The position numbers and the translations under genes were made by a program. DNA of 64,000 nt from ZC4RG30 sp046347045 (GTDB lineage Bacteria > Pseudomonadota > Gammaproteobacteria > Steroidobacterales > Steroidobacteraceae). The notes below the pieces were generated by a model. The model did not search any database, was not told the origin of the DNA, and worked only from the letters and a program-made list of their open reading frames with translations. Below, piece after piece: positions 7,953 to 16,177 of the stretch. The stretch spans positions 248,001-312,000 of the forward strand of contig JAXMGX010000003.1 in NCBI GenBank assembly GCA_046347045.1, written 5' to 3'. Numbering within the stretch: the first letter of the stretch is position 1; each line of letters starts with the position of its first letter.

Positions 7953-9899
7953 ATGGACTTCTTCGGTGCGCAGGCCCGGGCCCGGCAGCAGTCGCGGCTC
8001 CTGGGCTGGGCGTTCGCGCTGACGCTGCTGCTGGTCGTCCTGTCACTGAACGTGGTGGTGCTCACACTGCTGCGTGTGTACTTCGCCGTCGGCAAGCACG
8101 CCGAACCCTTCGGCGCCTCGCTCACCGAGTGGTCATACGCGCACCCCGGCACGGTGTTCATCACTTCGCTGCTGGTGGGCGGCTTCGTCGGCGTGACCAG
8201 CCTCACGCGCATGCTGCAGCTTCGCGAGGGCGGCGGCTACGTGGCCCGCGCCGTGGGTGGCGTGCGCGTGGAGCGCGGCACGCCCGATCCGAAGCGGCAC
8301 ATGCTGTCGAACATCGTCGATGAAATGGCGCTGGCCTCGGGCATCCCCGCGCCCGAGATCTACGTGCTGGAGCAGGAAGACAGCATCAACGCCTTCGCCG
8401 CCGGCCATACGCCGGCCAATGCCGCAATTGCCGTGACGCGCGGTGCGCTGCTCAAGCTGAACCGCGAACAGCTCCAGGGTGTGGTTGCGCACGAGTTCAG
8501 CCATGTGCTCAACGGCGACATCCGCATCTCGATCCGGCTGATGGGGCTGGTATTCGGCCTGATGGCGGTGTCGATCGCGGGCCGTACGCTGATGCGGCTG
8601 GCCGGCACCGGCGACAAGAAGGCCGGGCATGTGCTGCTGCTCGGCCTCGTCATCGCGGCCATCGGACAGATCGGCTTCTGGGGCGGCCGGCTGCTGCAGG
8701 CCTGGATCTCGCGCCAGCGCGAGTGCCTGGCCGATGCCTCGGCCGTGCAGTTCACGCGCAACCCCGACGGCCTGCGTGATGCGCTGGTGCGCGCGGCAGC
8801 GCTGTCTGACTCACGCCGCTTCACCAATCCCGCCATGGAGCAAGTGGCACACATGCTGTTCGTGTCGGGCTCGCCGCGGCTGCTGGCCACGCACCCACCG
8901 CTGCTGCAACGGTTGCAGGCGCTGGACCCGAACATCAACGCCGCCCAGCTCGAGTCGATGATGCGGCGCGCACAGGCGCAGTGGCGCGACACCGCGGCAC
9001 TGCAGCCTTCGATCCCGCCCGCGGCAGCGGCCATGGAACCTGTATTCACCGACCTGCCCGCGCCCGCACCGCGCGGCGTGCCCGCCAGCGCCGAACGCAT
9101 CGCGGCCACCACCGGCCTGCCGGGCCCGCAGCACCTGGCCTTTGCCGTGGCCCTGCGCCAGGCCTTGCCGGATTCGCTGCGCGCCAGCGCCGCGGCGCCC
9201 GAACAGGCACGCGCGCTGCTGCTGGCACTGGTGCTGGGCGAGGACGCCGATCTGCGGCAGCAGCAGCTCGCGCTGGTGACCCAGCGACTGGGCCAGGCCG
9301 AAGCCCAGGCGGTGCGCGAGCTCGCCGGCCGCGCCCGTGCGCTGCCGCCGCTGCAGCGCCTGCCGGCCGTGCTGCAGCTCTTCGCCGCGTTGCGTGCGTT
9401 GCCTGCGGCGGAACGGCTGTCGCTGTCCACGCTGCTGCATCACATGCTGGCCGCGGACGGCAGGCTGTCGGTGTTCGAATATTCGCTGGAAAAGCTCGCC
9501 TTGCGGGCCCTGAATCCGCAGATGGCCACCACGGCGCCGCACGGCGGCCTTGGCCTCGAGGACCGCAGGAACCAGCTCGGCGTGGTGTTCACGGTGCTGG
9601 CGCGCCATGGTGCGCGCAATGCCGAGGAGGCGCGCCGGGCTTACGAGGCCGGCATCGCGCCGTTGCTGCCCCGCATCCGCCCGGCATACAACATCATCGA
9701 AGACTGGGTACCGGTGTTCGATCCGGCGCTGGATTCACTGCGCGCGCTGCAGGCACCAGCCAAGCAGCTCGTCATCGAGGGACTGGTGCGCACCATCGCG
9801 CACGATGACTGGCTGGCGCCGGAGGAAGCCGAGCTGCTGCGCGCCATCTGCGGCGTGCTGGAGTGCCCGCTGCCGCCAGTGCTGCCCGCAGCGGCCTGA
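7953..9899 (+). CDS. M48-family membrane metalloprotease (HtpX-like, extended C-terminus)
   Basis: A 648-residue zinc protease of the inner membrane. Two transmembrane helices (about 18-44 and 66-84) precede the catalytic site HEFSH at 180-184, and the third zinc ligand is Glu257 in ECLAD. Two further hydrophobic segments (about 196-213 and 226-245) lie between them. Canonical HtpX is about 290 residues; here about 300 more residues follow, an Ala/Leu-rich helical region of unknown role. The ATG at 7953 is preferred over an earlier in-frame start at 7842, because the latter would lie inside lemA. The two genes form an operon. Confidence 0.92.
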   Translation: MDFFGAQARARQQSRLLGWAFALTLLLVVLSLNVVVLTLLRVYFAVGKHAEPFGASLTEWSYAHPGTVFITSLLVGGFVGVTSLTRMLQLREGGGYVARAVGGVRVERGTPDPKRHMLSNIVDEMALASGIPAPEIYVLEQEDSINAFAAGHTPANAAIAVTRGALLKLNREQLQGVVAHEFSHVLNGDIRISIRLMGLVFGLMAVSIAGRTLMRLAGTGDKKAGHVLLLGLVIAAIGQIGFWGGRLLQAWISRQRECLADASAVQFTRNPDGLRDALVRAAALSDSRRFTNPAMEQVAHMLFVSGSPRLLATHPPLLQRLQALDPNINAAQLESMMRRAQAQWRDTAALQPSIPPAAAAMEPVFTDLPAPAPRGVPASAERIAATTGLPGPQHLAFAVALRQALPDSLRASAAAPEQARALLLALVLGEDADLRQQQLALVTQRLGQAEAQAVRELAGRARALPPLQRLPAVLQLFAALRALPAAERLSLSTLLHHMLAADGRLSVFEYSLEKLALRALNPQMATTAPHGGLGLEDRRNQLGVVFTVLARHGARNAEEARRAYEAGIAPLLPRIRPAYNIIEDWVPVFDPALDSLRALQAPAKQLVIEGLVRTIAHDDWLAPEEAELLRAICGVLECPLPPVLPAAA

Positions 9900-9901
9900 T
9901 A

Positions 9902-9928
9902 CGCATGGGCGCCGCGCCCGCCCATGCG
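9902..9928. terminator. Stem-loop between convergent genes, possible bidirectional terminator
   Basis: A perfect 10-bp inverted repeat (CGCATGGGCG / CGCCCATGCG) with a 7-base loop lies 3 bases after the protease stop and 12 bases before the MFS stop. There is no T-tract on either side, so intrinsic termination is uncertain, but position and stability fit a shared 3' end. Confidence 0.45.
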
Positions 9929-9939
9929 GCCCGGTGCAA

Positions 9940-11145
9940 TCAACGCCGCGCCAGCACCCGCGGCGCGGTTTCCCGCAGGAACAGCGCCAGCATGATGATG
10001 GCAACGGTGATACCGGTGAGTATCCACAGCGCCGATGTCAGCCCCTGTGCATCGGCCACACGGCCCGCGATGCCCGGCGCGAACACGCCGCCCACGATCT
10101 CGCTGATGCCCATGGTCAGCGACAGTGCGGTGGTGGTGCGCGCGGGACCCACCACTTCCGAGGGAATGGTGGCCATGGCCAGCGGGAAGATGCCGGAGAG
10201 CGTCGAGCCGAAGATGATGCAGACGATGGTGGCGGCCATCGAATTGCCACCCATGTAGATCATGCCCAGCGGCAGGCCGAGGCCGATCAGCGAGGCGATG
10301 ATGATCACCGGCTTGCGGCCGAAGCGATCGGAGGAGCCCGGCACCAGGAAGGCCACCGCCATCGAGGCAATGCCGAACGAAGACATGATCACGCTCATCT
10401 GCTCGGGGCTGAAGCCACGCACATTGAGCAGATAAAGCGGCGTGAAGGTGACGAACACCAGTAGGAAGGCCACCAGCAGCGTCGAGATCAGGATGCACAG
10501 CAGGATGTTGCGGTCGCGAAGCATGCGCCGCATCGCGCCGGGCTCGGGCTTCGCATGCACGGCCTCGATGGCCGGCTCGCGCACCAGCCATGCCATCAGC
10601 AGCGCCATGATCACGCCGGGTATTGCCGACAGGAAGAACGCGTTGCGCCAGCCGTAGTGCGTGCCCATCCAGACGATGACCAGCGGCCCGAGCCAGTTGG
10701 CGAGCAGGTTGGCGCCGAAATTCTGCGTCAGGCCCTGCGCCAGCCCGCGCCGCTCATGCGGCACGTCCGAGGCGATGAGCGTCTGCGTGATCGGCATGAT
10801 GCCGCCCTCGGCAATGCCCATCAGCAGTCGTGCGCCGAGCAAGCCGGCGAAGGTCGCTGCAAATCCCGACACCACCGACGCCAGCGAGAACACCAGTGTG
10901 GCGATGACCAGGATCAGCTTGCGCCGACCGATGCGGTCCACCAGCGTGCTCATGAACAGCCCCGCGATGGCCCAGGCGAAGGAGAACGCCGCGGTGATGT
11001 CGCCGATCTGCGTGTTGTTGAGCCCGAGGTCCTTCTGGATGAAGGCGGCGAGGTAGCTGATGGTGTTGCGGTCGAAGAACACCACCCCGAAATTGGCGCT
11101 CAGCAACGCGATCAGCGTCCACTGGTAGCGGTTCATCTTCGCCAT
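9940..11145 (-). CDS. Major facilitator superfamily transporter
   Basis: A 401-residue inner-membrane transporter with about 12 hydrophobic segments. The MFS loop 2-3 motif appears as VDRIGRRKLIL, and a related loop 8-9 motif as GSSDRFGRKPVII. These are signatures of the anion/organic-acid and sugar-phosphate type of MFS carrier. It is the last gene of the seven-gene minus operon beginning at 16128, so it probably imports the substrate of that pathway or exports an intermediate. The compound cannot be inferred. Confidence 0.9.
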   Translation of the reverse strand: MAKMNRYQWTLIALLSANFGVVFFDRNTISYLAAFIQKDLGLNNTQIGDITAAFSFAWAIAGLFMSTLVDRIGRRKLILVIATLVFSLASVVSGFAATFAGLLGARLLMGIAEGGIMPITQTLIASDVPHERRGLAQGLTQNFGANLLANWLGPLVIVWMGTHYGWRNAFFLSAIPGVIMALLMAWLVREPAIEAVHAKPEPGAMRRMLRDRNILLCILISTLLVAFLLVFVTFTPLYLLNVRGFSPEQMSVIMSSFGIASMAVAFLVPGSSDRFGRKPVIIIASLIGLGLPLGMIYMGGNSMAATIVCIIFGSTLSGIFPLAMATIPSEVVGPARTTTALSLTMGISEIVGGVFAPGIAGRVADAQGLTSALWILTGITVAIIMLALFLRETAPRVLARR

Positions 11146-11189
11146 GCTCCCCCCGGAGTCGTTGTTGTGCGCCGTTTGCCGGCGTCAGT

Positions 11190-11987
11190 TCAGTGACGGA
11201 TGGTACACAAAGCCCCGCCGTCCAGGGCCCAGGCGGCGCCGTTGACGAAACTCGCCGCATCGGAAAGCAGGAAGGCCACCACCTCGCCCACTTCCTGCGG
11301 CAGGCCGATGCGCGCCTGCGGGGCGATTCTGCCCAGCGTGCGCTTGCCGAGCTGCACGTCGCCCTTGAACATGGTGTGCAGCATGCCCTCGAGCAGCGGC
11401 GTATCGATCACGCCGGGCAGCACCGCATTCACGCGCACGCCGCGCGCGGCAACATCGGCCGCCGCCGTGCGCGTCAGCCCCACCACGCCATGCTTGGCGG
11501 CGTTGTAGGCACAGGCGCCGCCGAGCCCGCGCTCGCTGGCGATGGAGCCGGTATTGACGATGGCGCCGCCGAATCCGCCCTCACCCGCCTGCGCCAGCAT
11601 CACCGGGATCACATGCCTGAGGTTCAGGAACATGCCCTTGAGGTTCACGGCGATGATGCGATCGAACTCCTCTTCCTCGAAGCTTTCGATGGAGGCGACC
11701 TTGCCGTCGATGCCGGCGTTGTTGAACAGGCCGTCGATGCGGCCGAAAGCCCGCTGCGCGGCCTCGACGTAGCCACGCACGTCGGCCGAACGGCTGACGT
11801 CGGCGGTGCAGGTCTCCACCCGCGTGCCGAAGGCTGCGACGATGCCGCGGCGCTCGACCAGTCCCTCGCCGTTGATGTCCACCAACATCAGGTTGGCGCC
11901 GCGGCTGGCCAGCACGCAGGCGGTGGCGTGGCCGATGCTGCCGGCGGCGCCGGTGACGATGATGCTGCGGTCCTTCAGGTCGCTCAT
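11190..11987 (-). CDS. Short-chain dehydrogenase/reductase (SDR)
   Basis: A 265-residue classical SDR. The cofactor motif is GAAGSIG (about 13-19), followed by NNAG, a Ser in NTGSIAS, and YNAAK as the catalytic Tyr/Lys. The ATG at 11987 overlaps the stop of the upstream GMC gene by 4 bases (ATGA), which fixes the start and implies translational coupling. The closest relative in the window is the SDR at 61609-62397: both begin DRSIIVTGAAG/GRSIIVTGAAG and end DGGAL-x-TIR. In the operon it probably acts on the product of the GMC oxidoreductase. Confidence 0.92.
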   Translation of the reverse strand: MSDLKDRSIIVTGAAGSIGHATACVLASRGANLMLVDINGEGLVERRGIVAAFGTRVETCTADVSRSADVRGYVEAAQRAFGRIDGLFNNAGIDGKVASIESFEEEEFDRIIAVNLKGMFLNLRHVIPVMLAQAGEGGFGGAIVNTGSIASERGLGGACAYNAAKHGVVGLTRTAAADVAARGVRVNAVLPGVIDTPLLEGMLHTMFKGDVQLGKRTLGRIAPQARIGLPQEVGEVVAFLLSDAASFVNGAAWALDGGALCTIRH

Positions 11988-13561
11988 GGAATCTTCCCGC
12001 GGATGAGGTCGGCGCCGCGCTCGGCTACGGCATTGACCGGAATGTTGCTGTTGCCGGAGATGACCGTGGGAATCACCGAGGCATCCACCACGCGCAGCCC
12101 CTCGACGCCCTTCACGCGCAGCTTCTCGTCCACCACGTCGCCGATGCGGCAAGTGCCGCAGGGATGGTGCACGGTGACCAGCGTGCGGCGGATATGCGCT
12201 TCGATCTCGTGCGGCTGCTGCACGGCCGGCCCGGGCAATATCTCGTGGCTCCGCAGCGGCGCGAAGGATTCCGCGCCCAGCACGCGCCGCGCCACCTCGA
12301 AGCCTTTCACCAGCACCTGCATGTCGCGCGGGTCGGCCAGGAAGTTGAAATCGATCGCGGGTTTGGCGAAGGGATCATTGCTGGCGATCTTCACACTGCC
12401 GCGGCTGTGCGGCCGCAGCGCCACGAAGATGATGCCGTAGCCATGCCCTCGCGGCAGCCAGTGGCCATTGGCATTGCGATGCGCGGGCATGAAGATGATC
12501 TGCAGGTCGGGCCGGTCCACGTCGGGCCGCGACCGCATGAAGCCATTGGCTTCGAACACATTGCTGGCCAGCGGGCCGCGGCGCGCGAACAGATACTGCG
12601 CGGCGATCCACATGGATCGCGGCAGCGTGCGCCACGAGAATCCGTAGGATTCGGTGTTGTCGGTGCGCATGGCGACGGCCGCAGCCGGATGATCGTGCAG
12701 GTTCCGGCCCACTGCCGGCAGATCGACGACCGGCGCGATGCCATGCTGCCGCAGCAGCGCCGGATCTCCGATGCCCGAGAGTTGCAGCAGCTGCGGCGAG
12801 CCATAGGCGCCGCAGCTCACGATCACCTCGCGCCGGGCGTTCAGCACACGCCGCGCGCCATCGCACCGCACCTCGACGCCGGTGGCGCGGCCGTTGCTGA
12901 TGCAGATGCGTGTCGCGGGCGCGTCGGTGAGGATGGTGAGATTGGGCCTGCTGCGCGCGGGGTTCAGATACGCCGTTACGCCCGATTCGCGCCGCCCGTT
13001 GCGGATGGCACCCTGTCTCGGGCCGAACCCCTCCGGATCGCCGCCATTGAAATCCGCGCAACGCGGCAATCCCAGGGAATCCGTGGCGGCGAGAAACCGC
13101 TTCACCAGCGGATTCGGCCGCGGGATGTCGATGACATTCACGGGCCCGCCGCGCACGCGCGCCGGCGTGCTCGCGGCCTCGTAGTTCTCGAGCTTCAGGA
13201 AATAAGGCTTGAGGTCGTTCCAGCTCCAGCCCGGCACTCCCCATTCATCGTATTCGCGCGGATGTCCACGGAAATACACCATGCCATTGATCGACGAGCA
13301 GCCGCCCAGCACGCGGCCGCGCGGCACCGGCAGCTGCCGCCCGTCGGCATGCGCCTGCGGCACCGTGGTGTAGCCCCAGCCATTGCGCGGATTGGCAATG
13401 GCCTTGCCCACCATGGCGGGCACGCGGATGGCGGGGTCGCTGTCGGGCGGACCGGCCTCCAGCAGAGCCACGGAAACTTCCGGGTCTTCGGACAACCGCG
13501 CCGCCATCACACAGCCAGCCGTACCAGCACCGACAACGATGTAGTCGAAGGTGTCGGTCAT
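11984..13561 (-). CDS. GMC-family FAD-dependent oxidoreductase
   Basis: A 525-residue member of the glucose-methanol-choline oxidoreductase family, which oxidises alcohols to aldehydes or ketones. The FAD-binding motif VVGAGTAGCVMAARL is at residues 9-23. The GMC signature GGCSSINGMVYFRGHPREYDEW follows near 85-106. The active-site His pair region reads VHHPCGTCRIG, and a C-terminal Asn lies in SGNSNIPVNAVAE. No signal peptide is seen, so it is cytosolic. It sits between an NTF2-like gene and an SDR in a tight operon. A second GMC gene lies at 17981 in the divergent operon. Confidence 0.94.
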   Translation of the reverse strand: MTDTFDYIVVGAGTAGCVMAARLSEDPEVSVALLEAGPPDSDPAIRVPAMVGKAIANPRNGWGYTTVPQAHADGRQLPVPRGRVLGGCSSINGMVYFRGHPREYDEWGVPGWSWNDLKPYFLKLENYEAASTPARVRGGPVNVIDIPRPNPLVKRFLAATDSLGLPRCADFNGGDPEGFGPRQGAIRNGRRESGVTAYLNPARSRPNLTILTDAPATRICISNGRATGVEVRCDGARRVLNARREVIVSCGAYGSPQLLQLSGIGDPALLRQHGIAPVVDLPAVGRNLHDHPAAAVAMRTDNTESYGFSWRTLPRSMWIAAQYLFARRGPLASNVFEANGFMRSRPDVDRPDLQIIFMPAHRNANGHWLPRGHGYGIIFVALRPHSRGSVKIASNDPFAKPAIDFNFLADPRDMQVLVKGFEVARRVLGAESFAPLRSHEILPGPAVQQPHEIEAHIRRTLVTVHHPCGTCRIGDVVDEKLRVKGVEGLRVVDASVIPTVISGNSNIPVNAVAERGADLIRGKIP

Positions 13562-13582
13562 GGCCGGTCTTTGCCCCGGGGC

Positions 13583-14002
13583 CTACTTGAATCCGAACAA
13601 CGTCGCCACGTAGTGGCTGTCCATGTATTCGCGGATGGCGAAGATCAGCCCATCCTTCACCGTCACCGCCCAGGCGTAACGATTGAAGTACTCGCGCCCG
13701 TCCTGCAGCCTGCCGGCGCCATGCGATTCAAGCATCACGAAATCGCCATGCGAGACGATGGAATCCACCGTGGTCTTGGGATCGCCGGGCTTGAACATGC
13801 CGCGCACCGGCCCGAGGAAATCATCGACGATGTTGTCGCGCGGGCCATAGGTGCCGGCGCCCGGGATGTTCTCCACCATGGGCTTCCACGTGGCATCCGG
13901 ATGCAGCGTGGCACGGATGGCCTCCAGCTCCCCGGTGCTGAGGATGCGGAAGAAATCCAGCACCGTCTGTTCCTGCGGCGTGCGGGCGGTGACGGCCATC
14001 AT
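13583..14002 (-). CDS. NTF2-like / SnoaL-type protein
   Basis: A 139-residue protein with the compact cone fold suggested by EQTVLDFFRILSTGELEAIRATLHPDATWKPM at the start and GLIFAIREYMDSHYVATLFG at the end. This resembles the limonene-epoxide-hydrolase/ketosteroid-isomerase branch of the NTF2 superfamily. It abuts the stop of the carboxymuconolactone-decarboxylase-like gene, and the GMC gene follows 21 bases later, so it is an operon member. It may isomerise or hydrolyse a pathway intermediate, but no catalytic residues can be assigned with confidence. The start may be the first or second Met. Confidence 0.85.
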   Translation of the reverse strand: MMAVTARTPQEQTVLDFFRILSTGELEAIRATLHPDATWKPMVENIPGAGTYGPRDNIVDDFLGPVRGMFKPGDPKTTVDSIVSHGDFVMLESHGAGRLQDGREYFNRYAWAVTVKDGLIFAIREYMDSHYVATLFGFK

Positions 14003-14392
14003 TCACCCCTTCTTCGCGGCGTCGATTTCGGCGAAGGCCTCGCGCGCGATGCGCGTGCTGTCGATGCCGGCGGGCACGCCGCAGTACACCGCCACCTGCA
14101 GGATCACCTCGCGGATCTGTTCGCGCGTCAGGCCGTTGTTCAGCGCCGCCTTCACGTGCAGCTTGAGCTCGTGCGGGCGGTTCAGCGCGCTGATCATCGC
14201 GATGTTGATCAGGCTGCGCTCGCGCAGCTCGAGACCGGGCCGCGTCCACACATGACCCCAGCAGTATTCCGTCGACAGTTCCTGCATCGGCATGCTGAAG
14301 CTGTCGGCAGCAGCCATCGACTTCTCCACGTATTCCGCGCCCAGCACCTGCTTGCGCAGCGCGAGGCCCTTCTCGAATTTCTCGTTCGACAC
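14003..14392 (-). CDS. Carboxymuconolactone decarboxylase-like protein
   Basis: A 129-residue all-helical protein of the CMD/AhpD superfamily. The decarboxylase-type sequence EYCWGHVWTRPGLELRERSLINIAMISALNR is followed by HVKAALNNGLTREQIREVILQ and VAVYCGVPAG. The CxxC redox pair of AhpD peroxidases is absent, favouring the decarboxylase/isomerase branch. The GTG at 14392 is the likely start: it overlaps the TAG stop of the upstream gene by 1 base, and family homology begins there. In a ring-cleavage setting it could decarboxylate a lactone intermediate, but that is inference. Confidence 0.88.
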   Translation of the reverse strand: MSNEKFEKGLALRKQVLGAEYVEKSMAAADSFSMPMQELSTEYCWGHVWTRPGLELRERSLINIAMISALNRPHELKLHVKAALNNGLTREQIREVILQVAVYCGVPAGIDSTRIAREAFAEIDAAKKG

Positions 14393-15291
14393 TACTGATC
14401 TCCTGATTTTGCGTCGCGAATCTCGCAGCCCGCCCATTGTTCAACGACCCGCACGAGGTCCGTGCAGTCCGCATCCTTGCCGAAGGTCTGCTGCGTGATC
14501 GACAGCATCTGCCGCACGGCCGCGCCCACCACCATCGGCACCCCCAGCGCCTCGGCCTCTTCCAGGCACAGGCGCACATCCTTGAACGACAGCGCATTGG
14601 AGAAACCGAAGTCGAATTTGCGGTTCAGCACATGCTTCGGAAGCTTGTCCTGCGTGGCGCTGTTGCGGCCGGACGAAGCATTGATGATGTCGAGCATCAC
14701 CGCGGGATTGACTCCCGCCTTCACGCCCATGGCCATGGCTTCGGCGGCAATGGCCAGCGACGCCGCGGACATCAGGTTGTTCGCCAGCTTCACCGTCTGG
14801 CCCAGGCCAGGCGTATCGCCCACCAGGAACACCTTGCCCATTTCAGCCAGCAGCGGCTGCACCTTCTCCAATGCCGCGCGCGGGCCCGAAGCCATGATGG
14901 CAAGCTTGCCCGCCGCTGCACCCTTCACGCCGCCCGATACCGGTGCATCAATGGCGGCAATGCCCGCAGGCGCCAGGATGCCGGCGATGGCCTGCGCCGC
15001 GGCGGGGCCGGAGGTGGAAAGGTCCACGAAGACGCGCGCGCCGCGCGCACTGGCCACGGCGCCGGCAGCGGCCTTCGCATCCGCGGGCCCGGGCACGCTG
15101 GCCATCACCACGTTCACCTGCGCGGCGGCGGCGTCGATGGACGCAGCGACCTTCGCACCCCGGTCGCGAAACGGCGCGGTGGCCGCGGGGTTGGGGTCGA
15201 ACAGCGTCAGCTCATGCCCGGCCGCCATCAGGCGTCCGACCATGCCGGAGCCCATCCTGCCCACGCCGATGAAGGCAACCTTCTCGCCCAC
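14392..15291 (-). CDS. NAD(P)-dependent beta-hydroxyacid dehydrogenase (3-hydroxyisobutyrate dehydrogenase-like)
   Basis: A 299-residue cytosolic dehydrogenase. The nucleotide-binding motif is GVGRMGSGM (residues 9-17), the substrate-binding signature is DAPVSGG (115-121), and the catalytic Lys168 and Asn172 lie in GLGQTVKLANNLM. Length and motif order match the family that oxidises 3-hydroxyisobutyrate, tartronate semialdehyde and related acids. It follows the MBL-hydrolase gene by 36 bases and overlaps the next gene by 1 base. It could oxidise a hydroxy acid released by lactone opening. Confidence 0.92.
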   Translation of the reverse strand: MGEKVAFIGVGRMGSGMVGRLMAAGHELTLFDPNPAATAPFRDRGAKVAASIDAAAAQVNVVMASVPGPADAKAAAGAVASARGARVFVDLSTSGPAAAQAIAGILAPAGIAAIDAPVSGGVKGAAAGKLAIMASGPRAALEKVQPLLAEMGKVFLVGDTPGLGQTVKLANNLMSAASLAIAAEAMAMGVKAGVNPAVMLDIINASSGRNSATQDKLPKHVLNRKFDFGFSNALSFKDVRLCLEEAEALGVPMVVGAAVRQMLSITQQTFGKDADCTDLVRVVEQWAGCEIRDAKSGDQ

Positions 15292-15327
15292 TCCCGCCCC
15301 CGATTGATTGATGCCGGACCCGCGATC

Positions 15328-16128
15328 CTACGGAACGGGCCGCAGTGGCGGCAAATCCACGCGCACGGCATTGGCCAGGCCCGGCGCAGCGGCGGGATAA
15401 CTGGCCAGCACCAGCGGGTCGTGGCCCGGGATCACATGCTGCGGCGAACTGGCCAGGGCCTCGATGGTGCCGAAGGCATCGAGGTAGGCCGGCACGCTGT
15501 CGACGATGGGGAACGGCCGGCGCTGGCGCCAGTTGGCGTAGAAGTGGGCCGCGTCCGAAGCCAGCACCACCCAGCCGCGGCGCGTGCTCACCCGCACCAC
15601 CTGCAATCCGCGCGTATGTCCACCGACGCGATGCACGCTGATGCCGGGCGCGATCTGCGCCGTGCCATCGTGATACACCACGCGCCCCGCGAACAGCTTG
15701 CCGATCATGGCCTGCACGTCCGCCGCCTCGTAAGTGGCGCGGATGGCCGCATGGCACATGGCGCTGCCGGTGCAGTGGGCCATTTCCTCCGTCTGCAGGT
15801 GATACCGCGCGCGGGGGAACAGCCAGTGATTGCCCGCGTGGTCGTAGTGCATGTGGCTGACGATCACATCGGTGACCGCGGCAGGATCCACGCCCACCTC
15901 GCGCAGCCCTTCGTCAACGGGTTGCACCAGTTGCCGGCCGCGCGCCGCGCCGGTGGCGGCATCGAAACCGGTGTCGAGCAGCATGCATACGCCCTCGCCG
16001 GTGATGCTCCAGACGTAGTAGTCGAGCGGCATCGGCCCGTCATGCTCGTCGCCGCCGATGAAATTGTGGCTGGCCCTGCGGTCAAGGTGCGCGTAGCGCA
16101 CGGCGCAGATTTCATAGACGGGTTCCAT
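15328..16128 (-). CDS. Metallo-beta-lactamase-fold hydrolase, lactonase-like
   Basis: A 266-residue zinc or iron hydrolase. The metal motif HMHYDHAGN is followed by a later ligand His in the VHRVGGHTRGLQ segment, an Asp in LASDAAHFY and a His in VIPGHD. The layout resembles N-acyl-homoserine lactonases (AiiA type). The start MEPVYEICAVRY at 16128 was chosen by homology, since the longer frame would run into the divergent gene. It heads the seven-gene minus operon, and its start codon is only 49 bases from that of the divergent flavoprotein gene. A role in opening a lactone intermediate is likelier than quorum quenching, given the context. Confidence 0.88.
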   Translation of the reverse strand: MEPVYEICAVRYAHLDRRASHNFIGGDEHDGPMPLDYYVWSITGEGVCMLLDTGFDAATGAARGRQLVQPVDEGLREVGVDPAAVTDVIVSHMHYDHAGNHWLFPRARYHLQTEEMAHCTGSAMCHAAIRATYEAADVQAMIGKLFAGRVVYHDGTAQIAPGISVHRVGGHTRGLQVVRVSTRRGWVVLASDAAHFYANWRQRRPFPIVDSVPAYLDAFGTIEALASSPQHVIPGHDPLVLASYPAAAPGLANAVRVDLPPLRPVP

Positions 16129-16177
16129 CGCAGTATGCTCGCGGGATACGCCCCCTGGCGCAACTGAAGAATGTCCC

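Noticed and set aside
12164..14398. A 744-codon plus-strand frame opposite the GMC and NTF2-like genes
   Set aside because: The minus strand holds motif-bearing enzymes with overlapping starts and stops; the plus frame has none.
15328..16128. Quorum-quenching function for the AiiA-like MBL protein
   Set aside because: The fold fits, but the gene heads a catabolic operon and no quorum-sensing gene is nearby; a pathway lactone is the simpler substrate.
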